This document shows, piece after piece, positions 1 to 6,985 of a stretch of DNA of 10,800 bases (its first letter is position 1; every line of letters begins with the position of its first letter). Source of the DNA: JAISJU01 sp031555675 (GTDB lineage Bacteria > Bacteroidota > Bacteroidia > Bacteroidales > Paludibacteraceae); assembly GCA_031555675.1 (NCBI GenBank), contig JAVBUB010000128.1, positions 1 through 10,800 of the forward strand, in the 5' to 3' direction. A program made the position numbers and the translations under genes. The notes beneath the pieces were generated by a model, which did no database searches, had not been told where the DNA came from, and saw only the letters and a program-made list of their open reading frames with translations.

Positions 1-637
1 TGTTATCAAAAACAAAAACACTTTTAGTCCCGATTTTATTTAAACATTGATAAAAATAGTTCAAGGTTGGCTCTTTCCTGTGATTGGCATCAAAAAATAC
101 AAAATCCAGTGTTTCTATATTTTCGAGCAGTTCTGGTAATATATCATCAATATTACCACAATGAGATTCTATATTTGTATAATTATTCTGCTGGAATATA
201 GTTGTCGCTTTCTTGTAAACCTGAGGTGCTCCTTCTATAGTAATGCATCTGCTTTTTGAATTTGGAGAAGCCAGGTACATGGTAGTTAAACCCAGGGATG
301 TTCCGAGTTCGAGTATGGTTGATAGATTAGCTTGATTAACAAGACGGAATAATAACTGGGAATACTTTCTGCTTTTCAACGATTGTTTTGCAATTCCGGA
401 AATCCTCCGTTGAGTTGCATTACCCGCTCCATAATCATCCACAAAAATTTCGTGATGATCATTTAAAAGTGTATTTCTTATTTTTTCTACTTTATCATAT
501 ATATAATATTCATTTTCTTTACGAAAAATATTATTGATTAACCTGAACACAAAAGGAGAATGAACTCCGTCGCCTCTGAAATGACGGGAGCATATCATGT
601 ATCTTATATATGATAATGTACAATGAAGTTTATCCAT
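1..637 (-). CDS. Class I SAM-dependent methyltransferase, 3' part cut off by window edge
   Basis: Reading the minus strand from the ATG at 637 gives 212 open codons running off the left edge, so the C-terminus is missing. Seen: an N-terminal GVHSPFVF segment (residues 24-31), a glycine-containing SAM-binding motif I, ILELGTSLGLTTMYLA (108-123), an acidic residue after the second strand (CITIEGAP, E135), and DFVFFDANHRKEP (178-190), where the D-A-N-H-R pattern is typical of small-molecule or O-methyltransferase-like enzymes of the Methyltransf_24 type. From family knowledge this is a cytoplasmic Rossmann-fold methyltransferase; Bacteroidetes members often have the HG(V/I)HSPF(V/I)F start. The substrate cannot be inferred. 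It is divergent from the lipoprotein gene at 869. A TATATTTG box lies at 646-653, so the leader would be only a few bases. The family call is firm, the substrate unknown. Confidence 0.85.
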   Translation of the reverse strand, partial: MDKLHCTLSYIRYMICSRHFRGDGVHSPFVFRLINNIFRKENEYYIYDKVEKIRNTLLNDHHEIFVDDYGAGNATQRRISGIAKQSLKSRKYSQLLFRLVNQANLSTILELGTSLGLTTMYLASPNSKSRCITIEGAPQVYKKATTIFQQNNYTNIESHCGNIDDILPELLENIETLDFVFFDANHRKEPTLNYFYQCLNKIGTKSVFVFDN

Positions 638-645
638 AATGGAAA

Positions 646-653
646 CAAATATA
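646..653 (-). promoter_or_regulatory. Candidate -7 box of the methyltransferase gene
   Basis: On the minus strand this reads TATATTTG, a full match to the Bacteroidetes TAnnTTTG element. At the expected 19-base spacing the -33 region is only TTTA, so the promoter is weakly supported. It lies 9 bases from the ATG at 637, which would make the transcript almost leaderless if it is used. Confidence 0.4.
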
Positions 654-764
654 CAAAATAATGTCAATGAAATAAAAACAGTATCTAAAATTTACACAAA
701 ACAAAAATTTAAATTTGAGACTCGATATTTAACTTCACATAATCTGTATAATATATAATTCAAA

Positions 765-785
765 AGCAAAAACTCATTTTTTGCT
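765..785. repeat. Short inverted repeat upstream of the lipoprotein promoter
   Basis: AGCAAAAA (765-772) and TTTTTGCT (778-785) are perfect 8-bp inverted arms around a 5-base spacer. The centre is about 18 bases upstream of the -33 element at 793. It could be an operator or a chance product of AT-rich DNA. The rest of the 638-868 spacer holds only the two promoters and AT-rich sequence with no credible gene. Confidence 0.35.
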
Positions 786-792
786 CTGTTTC

Positions 793-823
793 TTTGGTTT
801 GTTATGAAATTTATATATTTTTG
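793..823 (+). promoter_or_regulatory. Bacteroidetes-type promoter of the lipoprotein/beta-barrel unit
   Basis: TTTG at 793-796 is followed by exactly 19 bases and TATTTTTG at 816-823, matching the -33/-7 consensus TTTG-N19-TAnnTTTG of the Bacteroidetes primary sigma factor. The expected transcript start near 830 leaves a leader of roughly 40 A-rich bases before the ATG at 869. No separate promoter is evident in the 46-base gap before the second gene, so both are probably transcribed from here. Confidence 0.75.
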
Positions 824-868
824 CTGAATCAAATTAATTTCATTTATTAACCAAAAAAAAGAAAAAAG

Positions 869-1375
869 ATGAAAAAACAATTCTTACACATGGTGGCATT
901 TTTTGCCTTAGCAGCAGGTCTTAGCTTAACCTCTTGCTCAAAAGAAGATCCAGCAGAAGCTGTAGATGTAAACGTTAATACTAATGTTTCAGAATTTCCA
1001 ACTGCAACTATCAATGGTATTGCACATGCAACAACAAATGGTGCAAGTGGAGCTCCGGCAGTACAATATGCTCCTCAAGGAACAAAATTGTATTTAACTA
1101 TTAATAATTCTGACCTTTTTGCTAACGGAACAGGTGTTTATATGATTGAAGGATCAGTAGGTACTAACGGTGCATATTCATTTACCATTCCAACTACTAA
1201 CAATGGTGTTACTGCAAAAATTACCGGAAATGAATTTACTGCAAACTATACAACAGGTACTACTACAGAACTTCATGTATATGGTCCTGCTACAGTTACT
1301 ACTTCAAAAGTATATCCTAACGGAAATACTTACGAAGACGGATTAAATTATGGTTTAGGTGCTAAATACCAATAA
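869..1375 (+). CDS. Small Thr/Asn-rich outer-membrane lipoprotein, probably surface exposed
   Basis: A 168-residue protein with a type II signal peptide: MKK, a hydrophobic stretch (about 8-20) and the lipobox LTSC, giving a lipidated Cys23. The residues after the cysteine are S-K-E-D; a Lys followed by acidic residues here resembles the lipoprotein export signal known from Bacteroidetes surface lipoproteins, so display outside the cell is a reasonable inference. The mature part is rich in Thr, Asn, Gly and Ala, has no further Cys, and alternates like a beta-sandwich. The stretch GTNGAYSFTIPT (about 98-109) recalls carboxypeptidase-regulatory or transthyretin-like domains, but weakly. The ATG follows an A-rich leader, as usual in this phylum. 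It lies 46 bases ahead of an outer-membrane barrel gene and probably shares its transcript. I do not recognise a named family; function unknown. Confidence 0.88.
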   Translation: MKKQFLHMVAFFALAAGLSLTSCSKEDPAEAVDVNVNTNVSEFPTATINGIAHATTNGASGAPAVQYAPQGTKLYLTINNSDLFANGTGVYMIEGSVGTNGAYSFTIPTTNNGVTAKITGNEFTANYTTGTTTELHVYGPATVTTSKVYPNGNTYEDGLNYGLGAKYQ

Positions 1376-1421
1376 TTAAAAATCTAATATTGTTTATTTC
1401 GAAATTTTAAATAAAAGCAAA

Positions 1422-2270
1422 ATGAAAAAAATATTTTTAACAACAATCATACTTTGTGCCGGAGTTGTTGGTGCATTTGCACAAGAAGCAACAGAGAGCA
1501 ATGTGCCTCTTACAAAGAATGGCTACAAAATTCTTCCTGAAAAAGGAGATTTTGCCATTGGTATTGATGCTGCACCATTTTTCGAATACTTCGGAAATAT
1601 GTTTAATGGCACACAAGCTAATGGTTCTCCTACCTTTGGAGACTTTACTTTAAGCGGACAATATTTCTTGGAAGATAACAGATCTGTTCGTGCTACTTTG
1701 AGACTTAATTTCGGTAGCGATATAATGAAAGAAACAGTACAAGATGACTTTGCTGCGTCTCAACCAGGATATAACGGACAAAACGTAGTTGATGTTTGGA
1801 AATTCAAAGATAATGAAATTGATCTTGCATTAGGTTATGTATTTCACCGCGGATACCGTCGTTTGCAAGGTTACTATGGTGGAGAAGTTAATTTCAGCTT
1901 TGCCAGCAATAAACAAGTATATACTTGGGCTAATCCTATGACTGCCAGCAATCAGGCTCCTACTTCAGGATTTGGAGTTAATCCAGCTGACAGGCCTACA
2001 AGTATTAAAGATGGAAATGTATTTGCATTTGGTATCGGAGCTTTTGCCGGTGTTGAATACTTTTTTGCTCCTAAAATGTCTGTTGGAGGTGAATTCAATT
2101 TAAGCTTGAACATGTTTAACAGATGGCAAGGCGAAACAACTACAGAAACATTTGACACTTCTGAAGGTGTTGTAAAAGAAAACACAACAAGAAATTTAGA
2201 TGGTTATACCGGAAGAGTATATCTTGAAACACTACCTAGTGCTAAACTTATGTTGAATTTCTATTTCTAA
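1422..2270 (+). CDS. Outer-membrane beta-barrel protein, uncharacterised
   Basis: A 282-residue protein with a signal peptide (MKKIFLTT, hydrophobic 4-19, likely cleavage after AFA at 20, mature start QEATES). The mature protein is rich in alternating aromatic/polar strands, for example FAIGIDAAPFFEYF (44-57), a long central region with barrel-like strands, and FAFGIGAFAGVEYFFAP. It ends in KLMLNFYF, an aromatic C-terminal strand ending in Phe as in many barrels inserted by BamA. The segment NGYKILPEKGDFAIGIDA (33-50) resembles, from memory, a common uncharacterised Bacteroidales outer-membrane protein. No TonB-box, plug, OmpA or enzymatic motif is seen. It follows the lipoprotein gene and is closed by the hairpin at 2291-2324, so the two likely form a bicistronic unit. 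Barrel assignment is good; cargo or role is unknown. Confidence 0.85.
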   Translation: MKKIFLTTIILCAGVVGAFAQEATESNVPLTKNGYKILPEKGDFAIGIDAAPFFEYFGNMFNGTQANGSPTFGDFTLSGQYFLEDNRSVRATLRLNFGSDIMKETVQDDFAASQPGYNGQNVVDVWKFKDNEIDLALGYVFHRGYRRLQGYYGGEVNFSFASNKQVYTWANPMTASNQAPTSGFGVNPADRPTSIKDGNVFAFGIGAFAGVEYFFAPKMSVGGEFNLSLNMFNRWQGETTTETFDTSEGVVKENTTRNLDGYTGRVYLETLPSAKLMLNFYF

Positions 2271-2290
2271 AAAATAACATATTTTCAATA

Positions 2291-2324
2291 AAAATGGGTA
2301 AACTTTGAAAAGTTTACCCATTTT
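2291..2324. terminator. Bidirectional hairpin terminator between the barrel gene and thrC
   Basis: Perfect 14-bp arms at 2291-2304 and 2311-2324 (AAAATGGGTAAACT and its complement), extendable by one T-A pair, close a very short loop. A-rich sequence precedes and T-rich sequence (TTTTCTTTTT) follows the GC core, so it can work on both strands. It sits between the stops of two convergent genes (2270 and 2342), which is where a shared terminator is expected. Confidence 0.88.
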
Positions 2325-2341
2325 CTTTTTGTTCTAGTCTA

Positions 2342-3643
2342 TTATTGACTCATCAAATAAGCTTTAAAATCTTCGAACTCTCTACTCATTTCAACACTTT
2401 GTTTAGTGCCTTTCATAAACTCCAGCAAAGGCTGAGGTATTTCTACCTTCTCACCTATAATTTTTTCTACTGTTTCTAAAAACTTAGCAGGATGTGCTGT
2501 TTCTAAGAAAATACCAACTTCATCGTTTTTCAAACATTCTTGTAACGAACGATATCCACAGGCCCCATGAGGGTCAAGCAGATATTCTGTTTCTTCGTAA
2601 CAGTTTTTTACTGTTTCTGCAATTTGTTCGTCGGTATAGGTAACACCACTTATTTCAGCAGTAATAGCACTATGAGAATGGGCATAAAGATCGAGAATAC
2701 GGGCAAAATTGCTGGGATCTCCTACGTCCATGGCATTCGCAATGGTCGCCACTGAAGGGCGTGGGTTATATTTGCCGCTTTTCAGATATTCGAAGAAAAT
2801 ACCATTCCGGTTGTTGGCTGCTATAAATCGTTTAATGGGTAATCCCATTTTTTTTCCGAATAAACCGGCCGTGATGTTTCCAAAGTTTCCACTGGGCACA
2901 CTGACTACTACATTGTCGGCTTTATCCATCTTTTTTAGTTGGGCATAAGCATAGAAATAATAAAAAGCCTGAGGAAGGAAACGGGCAACATTGATGGAAT
3001 TGGCCGAAGTAAGTTTCATTTTCTTATTTAGTTCCTCATCCATAAAAGCGCATTTTACCAATGCCTGGCAATCGTCAAAAGTACCGTCAACTTCGATGGC
3101 TGTGATATTTTTACCAAGCGTAGTAAACTGACATTCCTGTATAGGACTTACCAAACCTTTGGGGTAAAGAACAAAAACATGAATACCTTCTACACCTAAG
3201 AATCCATTGGCTACAGCGCTTCCTGTATCTCCGGAGGTAGCCACCAATACATTAACCTCTTTTTCGCCTTGTTTCTTGATGAAATAGCCCAATAAACGTG
3301 ACATAAAACGGGCGCCTACATCTTTAAATGCTAATGTCGGGCCATGATACAGCTCAAGGCTGTAGATATTATCGTTGACATGCACCAACGAAATATCGAA
3401 GTTCATGGATTCGTATACTATTTTTTTCAGTTCATCGGTGTCTATATCTTCGCCGAAAAAAGCATCGGCTACTTTGTAGGCTATTTCCTGAAATGAGAGT
3501 GTTTCAATTGTATCAAAAAATTCTTTGGGAAGTTGTTTTATTACCTCCGGCATGTATAATCCTTTATCTTCTGCCAAACCTTTTACAACTGCGTCTTGCA
3601 GGCTAACACCTTTTATGTGGTTATTGGTACTGTAGTATTTCAT
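2342..3643 (-). CDS. thrC: Threonine synthase
   Basis: A 433-residue PLP enzyme that converts O-phosphohomoserine to threonine and phosphate, the last step of threonine synthesis, in the cytoplasm. Visible family motifs: an N-terminal threonine-synthase segment (MKYYSTNN...SLQDAVVKGLAEDKGLYMPE), the PLP-lysine motif GPTLAFKDVGARF with Lys107, SGDTGSA (137-143), SANSINVARFLPQ (213-225), the phosphate-cradling SVPSGNFGN (248-256), ANAMDVGDPSNFAR (302-315), DPHGACGY (357-364) and ETAHPAKF (381-388). Length and motif order fit the bacterial long form; the gene looks intact. In Bacteroidales thrC usually follows thrA and thrB. Here it follows mutS on the same strand, 127 bases downstream, and no thrA or thrB is in the window. 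I see no clear promoter just upstream; the gap is filled by an inverted repeat that ends 6 bases before the ATG. Transcription may come through mutS. Confidence 0.97.
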   Translation of the reverse strand: MKYYSTNNHIKGVSLQDAVVKGLAEDKGLYMPEVIKQLPKEFFDTIETLSFQEIAYKVADAFFGEDIDTDELKKIVYESMNFDISLVHVNDNIYSLELYHGPTLAFKDVGARFMSRLLGYFIKKQGEKEVNVLVATSGDTGSAVANGFLGVEGIHVFVLYPKGLVSPIQECQFTTLGKNITAIEVDGTFDDCQALVKCAFMDEELNKKMKLTSANSINVARFLPQAFYYFYAYAQLKKMDKADNVVVSVPSGNFGNITAGLFGKKMGLPIKRFIAANNRNGIFFEYLKSGKYNPRPSVATIANAMDVGDPSNFARILDLYAHSHSAITAEISGVTYTDEQIAETVKNCYEETEYLLDPHGACGYRSLQECLKNDEVGIFLETAHPAKFLETVEKIIGEKVEIPQPLLEFMKGTKQSVEMSREFEDFKAYLMSQ

Positions 3644-3649
3644 GTGAAA

Positions 3650-3766
3650 AAGTTATACGTTTTAAGTTTTACGTCATACGTTTTAAGGTATTATGATTAA
3701 AGTTGGAACATAAAACTTCTATTAACTGTCGCCAACGTATAACGTAAAACTTAAAACGTATAACTT
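3650..3766. repeat. Long near-perfect inverted repeat filling the mutS-thrC spacer
   Basis: Arms 3650-3682 and 3734-3766 pair at 32 of 33 positions (single mismatch 3675/3741) around a 51-base centre. The outer 25 bp are perfect. The left arm also contains a 21-base tandem period: GTTATACGTTTTAAG at 3652 and GTCATACGTTTTAAG at 3673. The element begins 4 bases after the mutS stop and ends 6 bases before the thrC start codon, so it makes up practically the whole spacer. It has no coding capacity. It may be a dispersed intergenic palindrome of the REP or MITE kind, or an RNA hairpin processing the mutS-thrC message. There is no T-tract like that of an intrinsic terminator directly after either arm. 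Confidence 0.9.
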
Positions 3767-3770
3767 GATT

Positions 3771-6383
3771 TTATTTTCCTGTTATTATTCTCTTTATTTC
3801 GTTCAACTTATTCAACGCTTCTATCGGCGTAAGGTTGTTGATATTGATATTTTTAATTTCATCCCTGATTTGGGAAAGCACGGGATCGTCCAGCTGAAAG
3901 AAGCTAAGTTGGTATCCTTCGCGCGTTTCGGCAATATCGGTAATGGGTTTGGAGATGTCGCCCTGACGGTTATTTTTTTCCAACTGGGCTAATATCTCGT
4001 TGGCGCGTTTAACGATACTTTGGGGCATTCCGGCCATTTTGGCCACATGAATTCCAAAGCTATGTTCGCTACCACCACGTACTAATTTCCGCAAAAATAT
4101 AACTTGTTTGTCAACTTCCTTCACAGAAACATTAAAATTTTTAATGCGGTTGAATGTTTTTTCCATTTCATTCAACTCATGGTAGTGGGTCGCAAACAGA
4201 GTTTTTGCTTTGGCTGTAGGGTGTTCGTGTATGTATTCCACAATAGACCAGGCAATGGAAATGCCATCGTATGTACTGGTTCCTCTGCCCAACTCATCAA
4301 ATAAAATAAGGCTGCGGTTGGAGATGTTATTCAAAATACTGGAGGCTTCATTCATTTCGACCATAAAGGTAGATTCGCCCATCGATATATTATCGCTAGC
4401 TCCTACACGGGTAAATATTTTATCTACCACTCCTATCTTGGCACTTTCTACAGGCACAAAACAACCAATTTGAGCCATTAATGTAATTAATGCTGTTTGA
4501 CGCAGCAACGCCGACTTACCGGCCATATTGGGACCGGTAATCATTATAATTTGCTGTTGGTTGCTATCAAGCAATATATCATTGGCAATATATGCTTCGC
4601 CCAACGGTAATTCTTTTTCGATAACGGGGTGCCTGCCTTGTTTGATGTCGATAACATCGCTGTCATTGATCTCAGGACGAACGTATTTGTTTTGTTCGGA
4701 AACATTGGCAAACGAGAGTAAACAATCGAGTTGGGCAATCAGGTTTGAATTCACCTGAATAGCTGAAATATAATCTATCAGGCTTAGTACTAATTCGTTG
4801 AACAGATTAGACTCCAATGATAATATTTTATCCTCGGCACCAAGAATTTTTTCTTCGTATTCTTTTAGTTCTTGTGTAATATAGCGCTCGGCATTGACCA
4901 AGGTCTGTTTACGTATCCAGGTTTCGGGTACTTTATCTTTATGCGTGTTTCGCACTTCTATATAATAACCGAAAACGTTGTTGTAGCTTATTTTCAGGCT
5001 TGGTATTTGCGTTTCTTCGCTTTCGCGCTGTTGGATTTTAAGCAAGTAATCTTTGCCGGAAAAAGCGATGCTACGCAAATCGTCCAATTCGGCGTTAATA
5101 CCTTGTCTGATAACGCTTCCCTTGTTTAATAAAGTAGGTGGATCGTTATTGATTTCTTTCTCAATTTTATCTCTAATGATAACACATGGATTGAGCTGGT
5201 CGGCTATTTTTTTCAGGGTTGCATTATCGGCTTGCGAACAGGCTTCTTTAATAGGCTCTATGGCTTTTAACGCCACTTTTAATTGCACTACTTCACGTGG
5301 ATTGATACGGCCTACGGCTACTTTGGATATAATACGCTCCAAATCGCCTATTAATGTTATTTTTTCTTTTAATAGTGATTTTAACTCCGGATCTCTGAAG
5401 AAATATTCGACAACACTCAGGCGTTCTTCAATGGGTTTCACATCTTTGAGCGGAAAAACCGTCCAGCGCTTCAACAAACGGGCACCCATAGGCGATGTGG
5501 TTTTGTCTATCACATCAAACAATGATTTTCCGCCTTCGTTCATCGAATTATACAATTCGAGGTTACGAATAGTAAAGCGATCGAGCCACATATAGCGATC
5601 TTCTTCTATTCGGGATAATTGTGTAATATGTCCGGTTTGTTCGTGGTGTGTCTGATCTAAATAATGCAAAATAGCACCGGCCGCAATAATCCCATTGGGA
5701 AGGTTATCTATTCCAAATCCTTTCAGGTTCTTGGTTTCAAATTGTTTCAGCAGGCGATCGTTAGCAGCATCTGCAGTATAAACCCAGTCTTCGAGCTGGT
5801 AGGTAAAGAATTTATTGCCAAAAGTAGATTCGAAAATTTTGTTTTTGCTACGTTCCAGAATCACTTCTTTGGGTGCAAAGCTGTTCAGAAGTTTATCTAC
5901 ATATTCTAGTTTTCCTTCGGCTGTCATAAACTCTCCGGTAGAGATATCCAGGAAAGCTATTCCGGCTATGTTTTTATTGATGTGCACACTTGCGAGAAAG
6001 TTATTTTCCTTGTGGTTTAAGATGGTATCATTGTAAGATACTCCCGGTGTGACCAATTCTGTAATACCGCGTTTAACGATTTTTTTGGTCAACTTAGGAT
6101 CTTCGAGCTGATCGCAAATAGCAACGCGTAAACCGGCGCGTACCAGTTTTGGCAAATAAGTATCAAGCGCATGATGAGGAAATCCGGCCAACTCTACATA
6201 AGATCCGGATCCGTTGGCTCTCCGGGTCAAAGTGATACCCAATACTTCAGAAGCGCGAATGGCATCAGTTGAAAATGTTTCGTAAAAGTCACCGCAACGA
6301 AATAACAAAATAGCATCGGGATGTTTTGCTTTAATCTCGTTGTACTGCTTCATCATCGGGGTTTCAACTATAGCTTTTGTCAC
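3771..6383 (-). CDS. mutS: DNA mismatch repair protein MutS
   Basis: MutS binds mispaired and looped bases as a dimer and recruits MutL. Taking the GTG at 6383 as start gives 870 residues, the usual MutS length, beginning MTKAIVETPMMKQY, which lines up with the TPMMxQY start of the family. Motifs (this numbering): mismatch-reading GDFYETF with the Phe-x-Glu pair F33/E35, connector and core domains, the lever/clamp region near 430-535, Walker A GPNMAGKS (617-624), MGESTFMVEM (668-677), Walker B LILFDELGRGTSTYDG (692-707), the ATPase His in FATHYHEL (730-737), and the C-terminal helix-turn-helix segment GSEHSFGIHVAKMAGMP (771-787). An in-frame ATG at 6434 would add 17 residues (MIFCTFCVFVGNYKKNT), hydrophobic and unlike other MutS starts, so I prefer the GTG. 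The gene is intact, MutS1 type rather than MutS2. No mutL is nearby. Confidence 0.96.
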   Translation of the reverse strand: MTKAIVETPMMKQYNEIKAKHPDAILLFRCGDFYETFSTDAIRASEVLGITLTRRANGSGSYVELAGFPHHALDTYLPKLVRAGLRVAICDQLEDPKLTKKIVKRGITELVTPGVSYNDTILNHKENNFLASVHINKNIAGIAFLDISTGEFMTAEGKLEYVDKLLNSFAPKEVILERSKNKIFESTFGNKFFTYQLEDWVYTADAANDRLLKQFETKNLKGFGIDNLPNGIIAAGAILHYLDQTHHEQTGHITQLSRIEEDRYMWLDRFTIRNLELYNSMNEGGKSLFDVIDKTTSPMGARLLKRWTVFPLKDVKPIEERLSVVEYFFRDPELKSLLKEKITLIGDLERIISKVAVGRINPREVVQLKVALKAIEPIKEACSQADNATLKKIADQLNPCVIIRDKIEKEINNDPPTLLNKGSVIRQGINAELDDLRSIAFSGKDYLLKIQQRESEETQIPSLKISYNNVFGYYIEVRNTHKDKVPETWIRKQTLVNAERYITQELKEYEEKILGAEDKILSLESNLFNELVLSLIDYISAIQVNSNLIAQLDCLLSFANVSEQNKYVRPEINDSDVIDIKQGRHPVIEKELPLGEAYIANDILLDSNQQQIIMITGPNMAGKSALLRQTALITLMAQIGCFVPVESAKIGVVDKIFTRVGASDNISMGESTFMVEMNEASSILNNISNRSLILFDELGRGTSTYDGISIAWSIVEYIHEHPTAKAKTLFATHYHELNEMEKTFNRIKNFNVSVKEVDKQVIFLRKLVRGGSEHSFGIHVAKMAGMPQSIVKRANEILAQLEKNNRQGDISKPITDIAETREGYQLSFFQLDDPVLSQIRDEIKNININNLTPIEALNKLNEIKRIITGK

Positions 6384-6413
6384 AGTATTCTTTTTATAGT
6401 TTCCCACAAATAC

Positions 6414-6423
6414 GCAAAAGGTA
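6414..6423 (-). promoter_or_regulatory. Imperfect -7-like element ahead of mutS
   Basis: On the minus strand this reads TACCTTTTGC, the TAnnTTTGC consensus with one extra T. If used, transcription would start downstream of the ATG at 6434 and leave roughly 20-25 bases before the GTG at 6383, which would support the shorter MutS. No -33 element is clear. Confidence 0.3.
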
Positions 6424-6465
6424 CAAAAGATCAATTAGCATTCTTGGTGGAAATATTATGAAAGG

Positions 6466-6473
6466 CAAAGATA
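6466..6473 (-). promoter_or_regulatory. Candidate -7 box of mutS
   Basis: On the minus strand this is TATCTTTG, followed by C, an exact TAnnTTTG match in the gap between the 127-residue gene and mutS. The -33 position at 19-base spacing reads TTCT, a poor match. It would give mutS its own transcript start near 6459, upstream of both possible start codons. Confidence 0.45.
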
Positions 6474-6509
6474 TAATAAAATAGGAAAAAGCAGAAAGGG
6501 AAAAATAGT

Positions 6510-6893
6510 TTATTTGGATAGCATTGCTAATATTTTTTTCCTTTCTATTGAATAAGTATCGCTATTTTTGTCAACATATGAGATAATATCTCCGGCTAAA
6601 TCAAATAAACAGTTGTCTTCTTCTTTATTTCCAGAAAGACTGTATTCTTCCAGCAAAAGCATTCCTGTCAGTTCCAGTTTTTCCAGATATAATTCTTCTT
6701 TCTCAAAAATGGATATAATTTCCGAGGCAGAAAGTTGATGAAGGTTGTTTGAAGTAAGATTTAAAAAGCGATATGTTTCAGATATCAACTGTAATGATTC
6801 TTTTTCGGGATTTTCTTTTCTACGCAGTAGTAATTGAAATAGCGCTTGGGTAAATTCATTCAGTTGGCGAATTAGAAAATCTTTTTTCAGCAT
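6510..6893 (-). CDS. Small helical protein of unknown function (127 residues)
   Basis: An intact 127-residue frame on the same strand as pta and mutS and between them. It has no signal peptide, no membrane segment and no Trp. It is strongly charged and leucine-rich, and the pattern (LIRQLNEFTQALFQLLLRRK at 7-26, then repeated amphipathic segments such as ASEIISIFEKEELYLEKLEL at 56-75) suggests an all-helical, possibly TPR-like bundle. The beginning, a K-D-F/Y-(I/L)-x-R-Q(L/I) pattern followed by a hydrophobic helix, vaguely recalls DUF6483-type proteins, but this is memory only. No catalytic or metal-binding motif is visible. It starts 92 bases after pta, behind a moderate terminator, and ends 75 bases before the longest mutS frame. 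No obvious promoter lies directly upstream, so it may depend on readthrough from pta. That it is a real gene is likely; the function is unknown. Confidence 0.75.
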   Translation of the reverse strand: MLKKDFLIRQLNEFTQALFQLLLRRKENPEKESLQLISETYRFLNLTSNNLHQLSASEIISIFEKEELYLEKLELTGMLLLEEYSLSGNKEEDNCLFDLAGDIISYVDKNSDTYSIERKKILAMLSK

Positions 6894-6917
6894 ATTTATT
6901 CTAAACTGATTATTTAA

Positions 6918-6967
6918 AAGCCCCGTTCCTTCAAATCAATATTTATCAATTTAAAGAAACAGGGCTT
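6918..6967 (-). terminator. Probable terminator hairpin downstream of pta
   Basis: On the minus strand AAGCCCTGTTTCTT (6967-6954) pairs with AAGGAACGGGGCTT (6931-6918): 14 bp including two G-U pairs, with a 22-base AT-rich loop, followed by TTTAAAT. It lies 18 bases after the pta stop. The large loop and short T run make it moderate; readthrough into the 127-residue gene is plausible. The opposite strand has a better T-rich tail (6969-6990) but no gene to end. Confidence 0.65.
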
Positions 6968-6985
6968 ACTTTTTATTTTATATTT

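Noticed and set aside
692..880. A 62-codon minus-strand frame over the left intergenic region
   Set aside because: It is AT-driven low-complexity sequence (Phe, Asn, Ile), crosses the lipoprotein promoter and start codon, and has no homologous look.
1422..2270. TonB-dependent SusC/SusD-type nutrient pair with the preceding lipoprotein
   Set aside because: The barrel is far too short and has no plug domain or TonB box, and the lipoprotein is much smaller than SusD and lacks its helical repeats.
3650..3766. Insertion sequence or CRISPR-like array
   Set aside because: There is no coding capacity, no direct target duplication at the edges (GAAA against GATT), and only two imperfect repeat units; a small palindromic element is the most that can be claimed.
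5053..5595. A 180-codon open frame on the plus strand
   Set aside because: It lies wholly antisense to well-conserved MutS codons, has no recognisable domain and no promoter, and is explained by the codon use of mutS.
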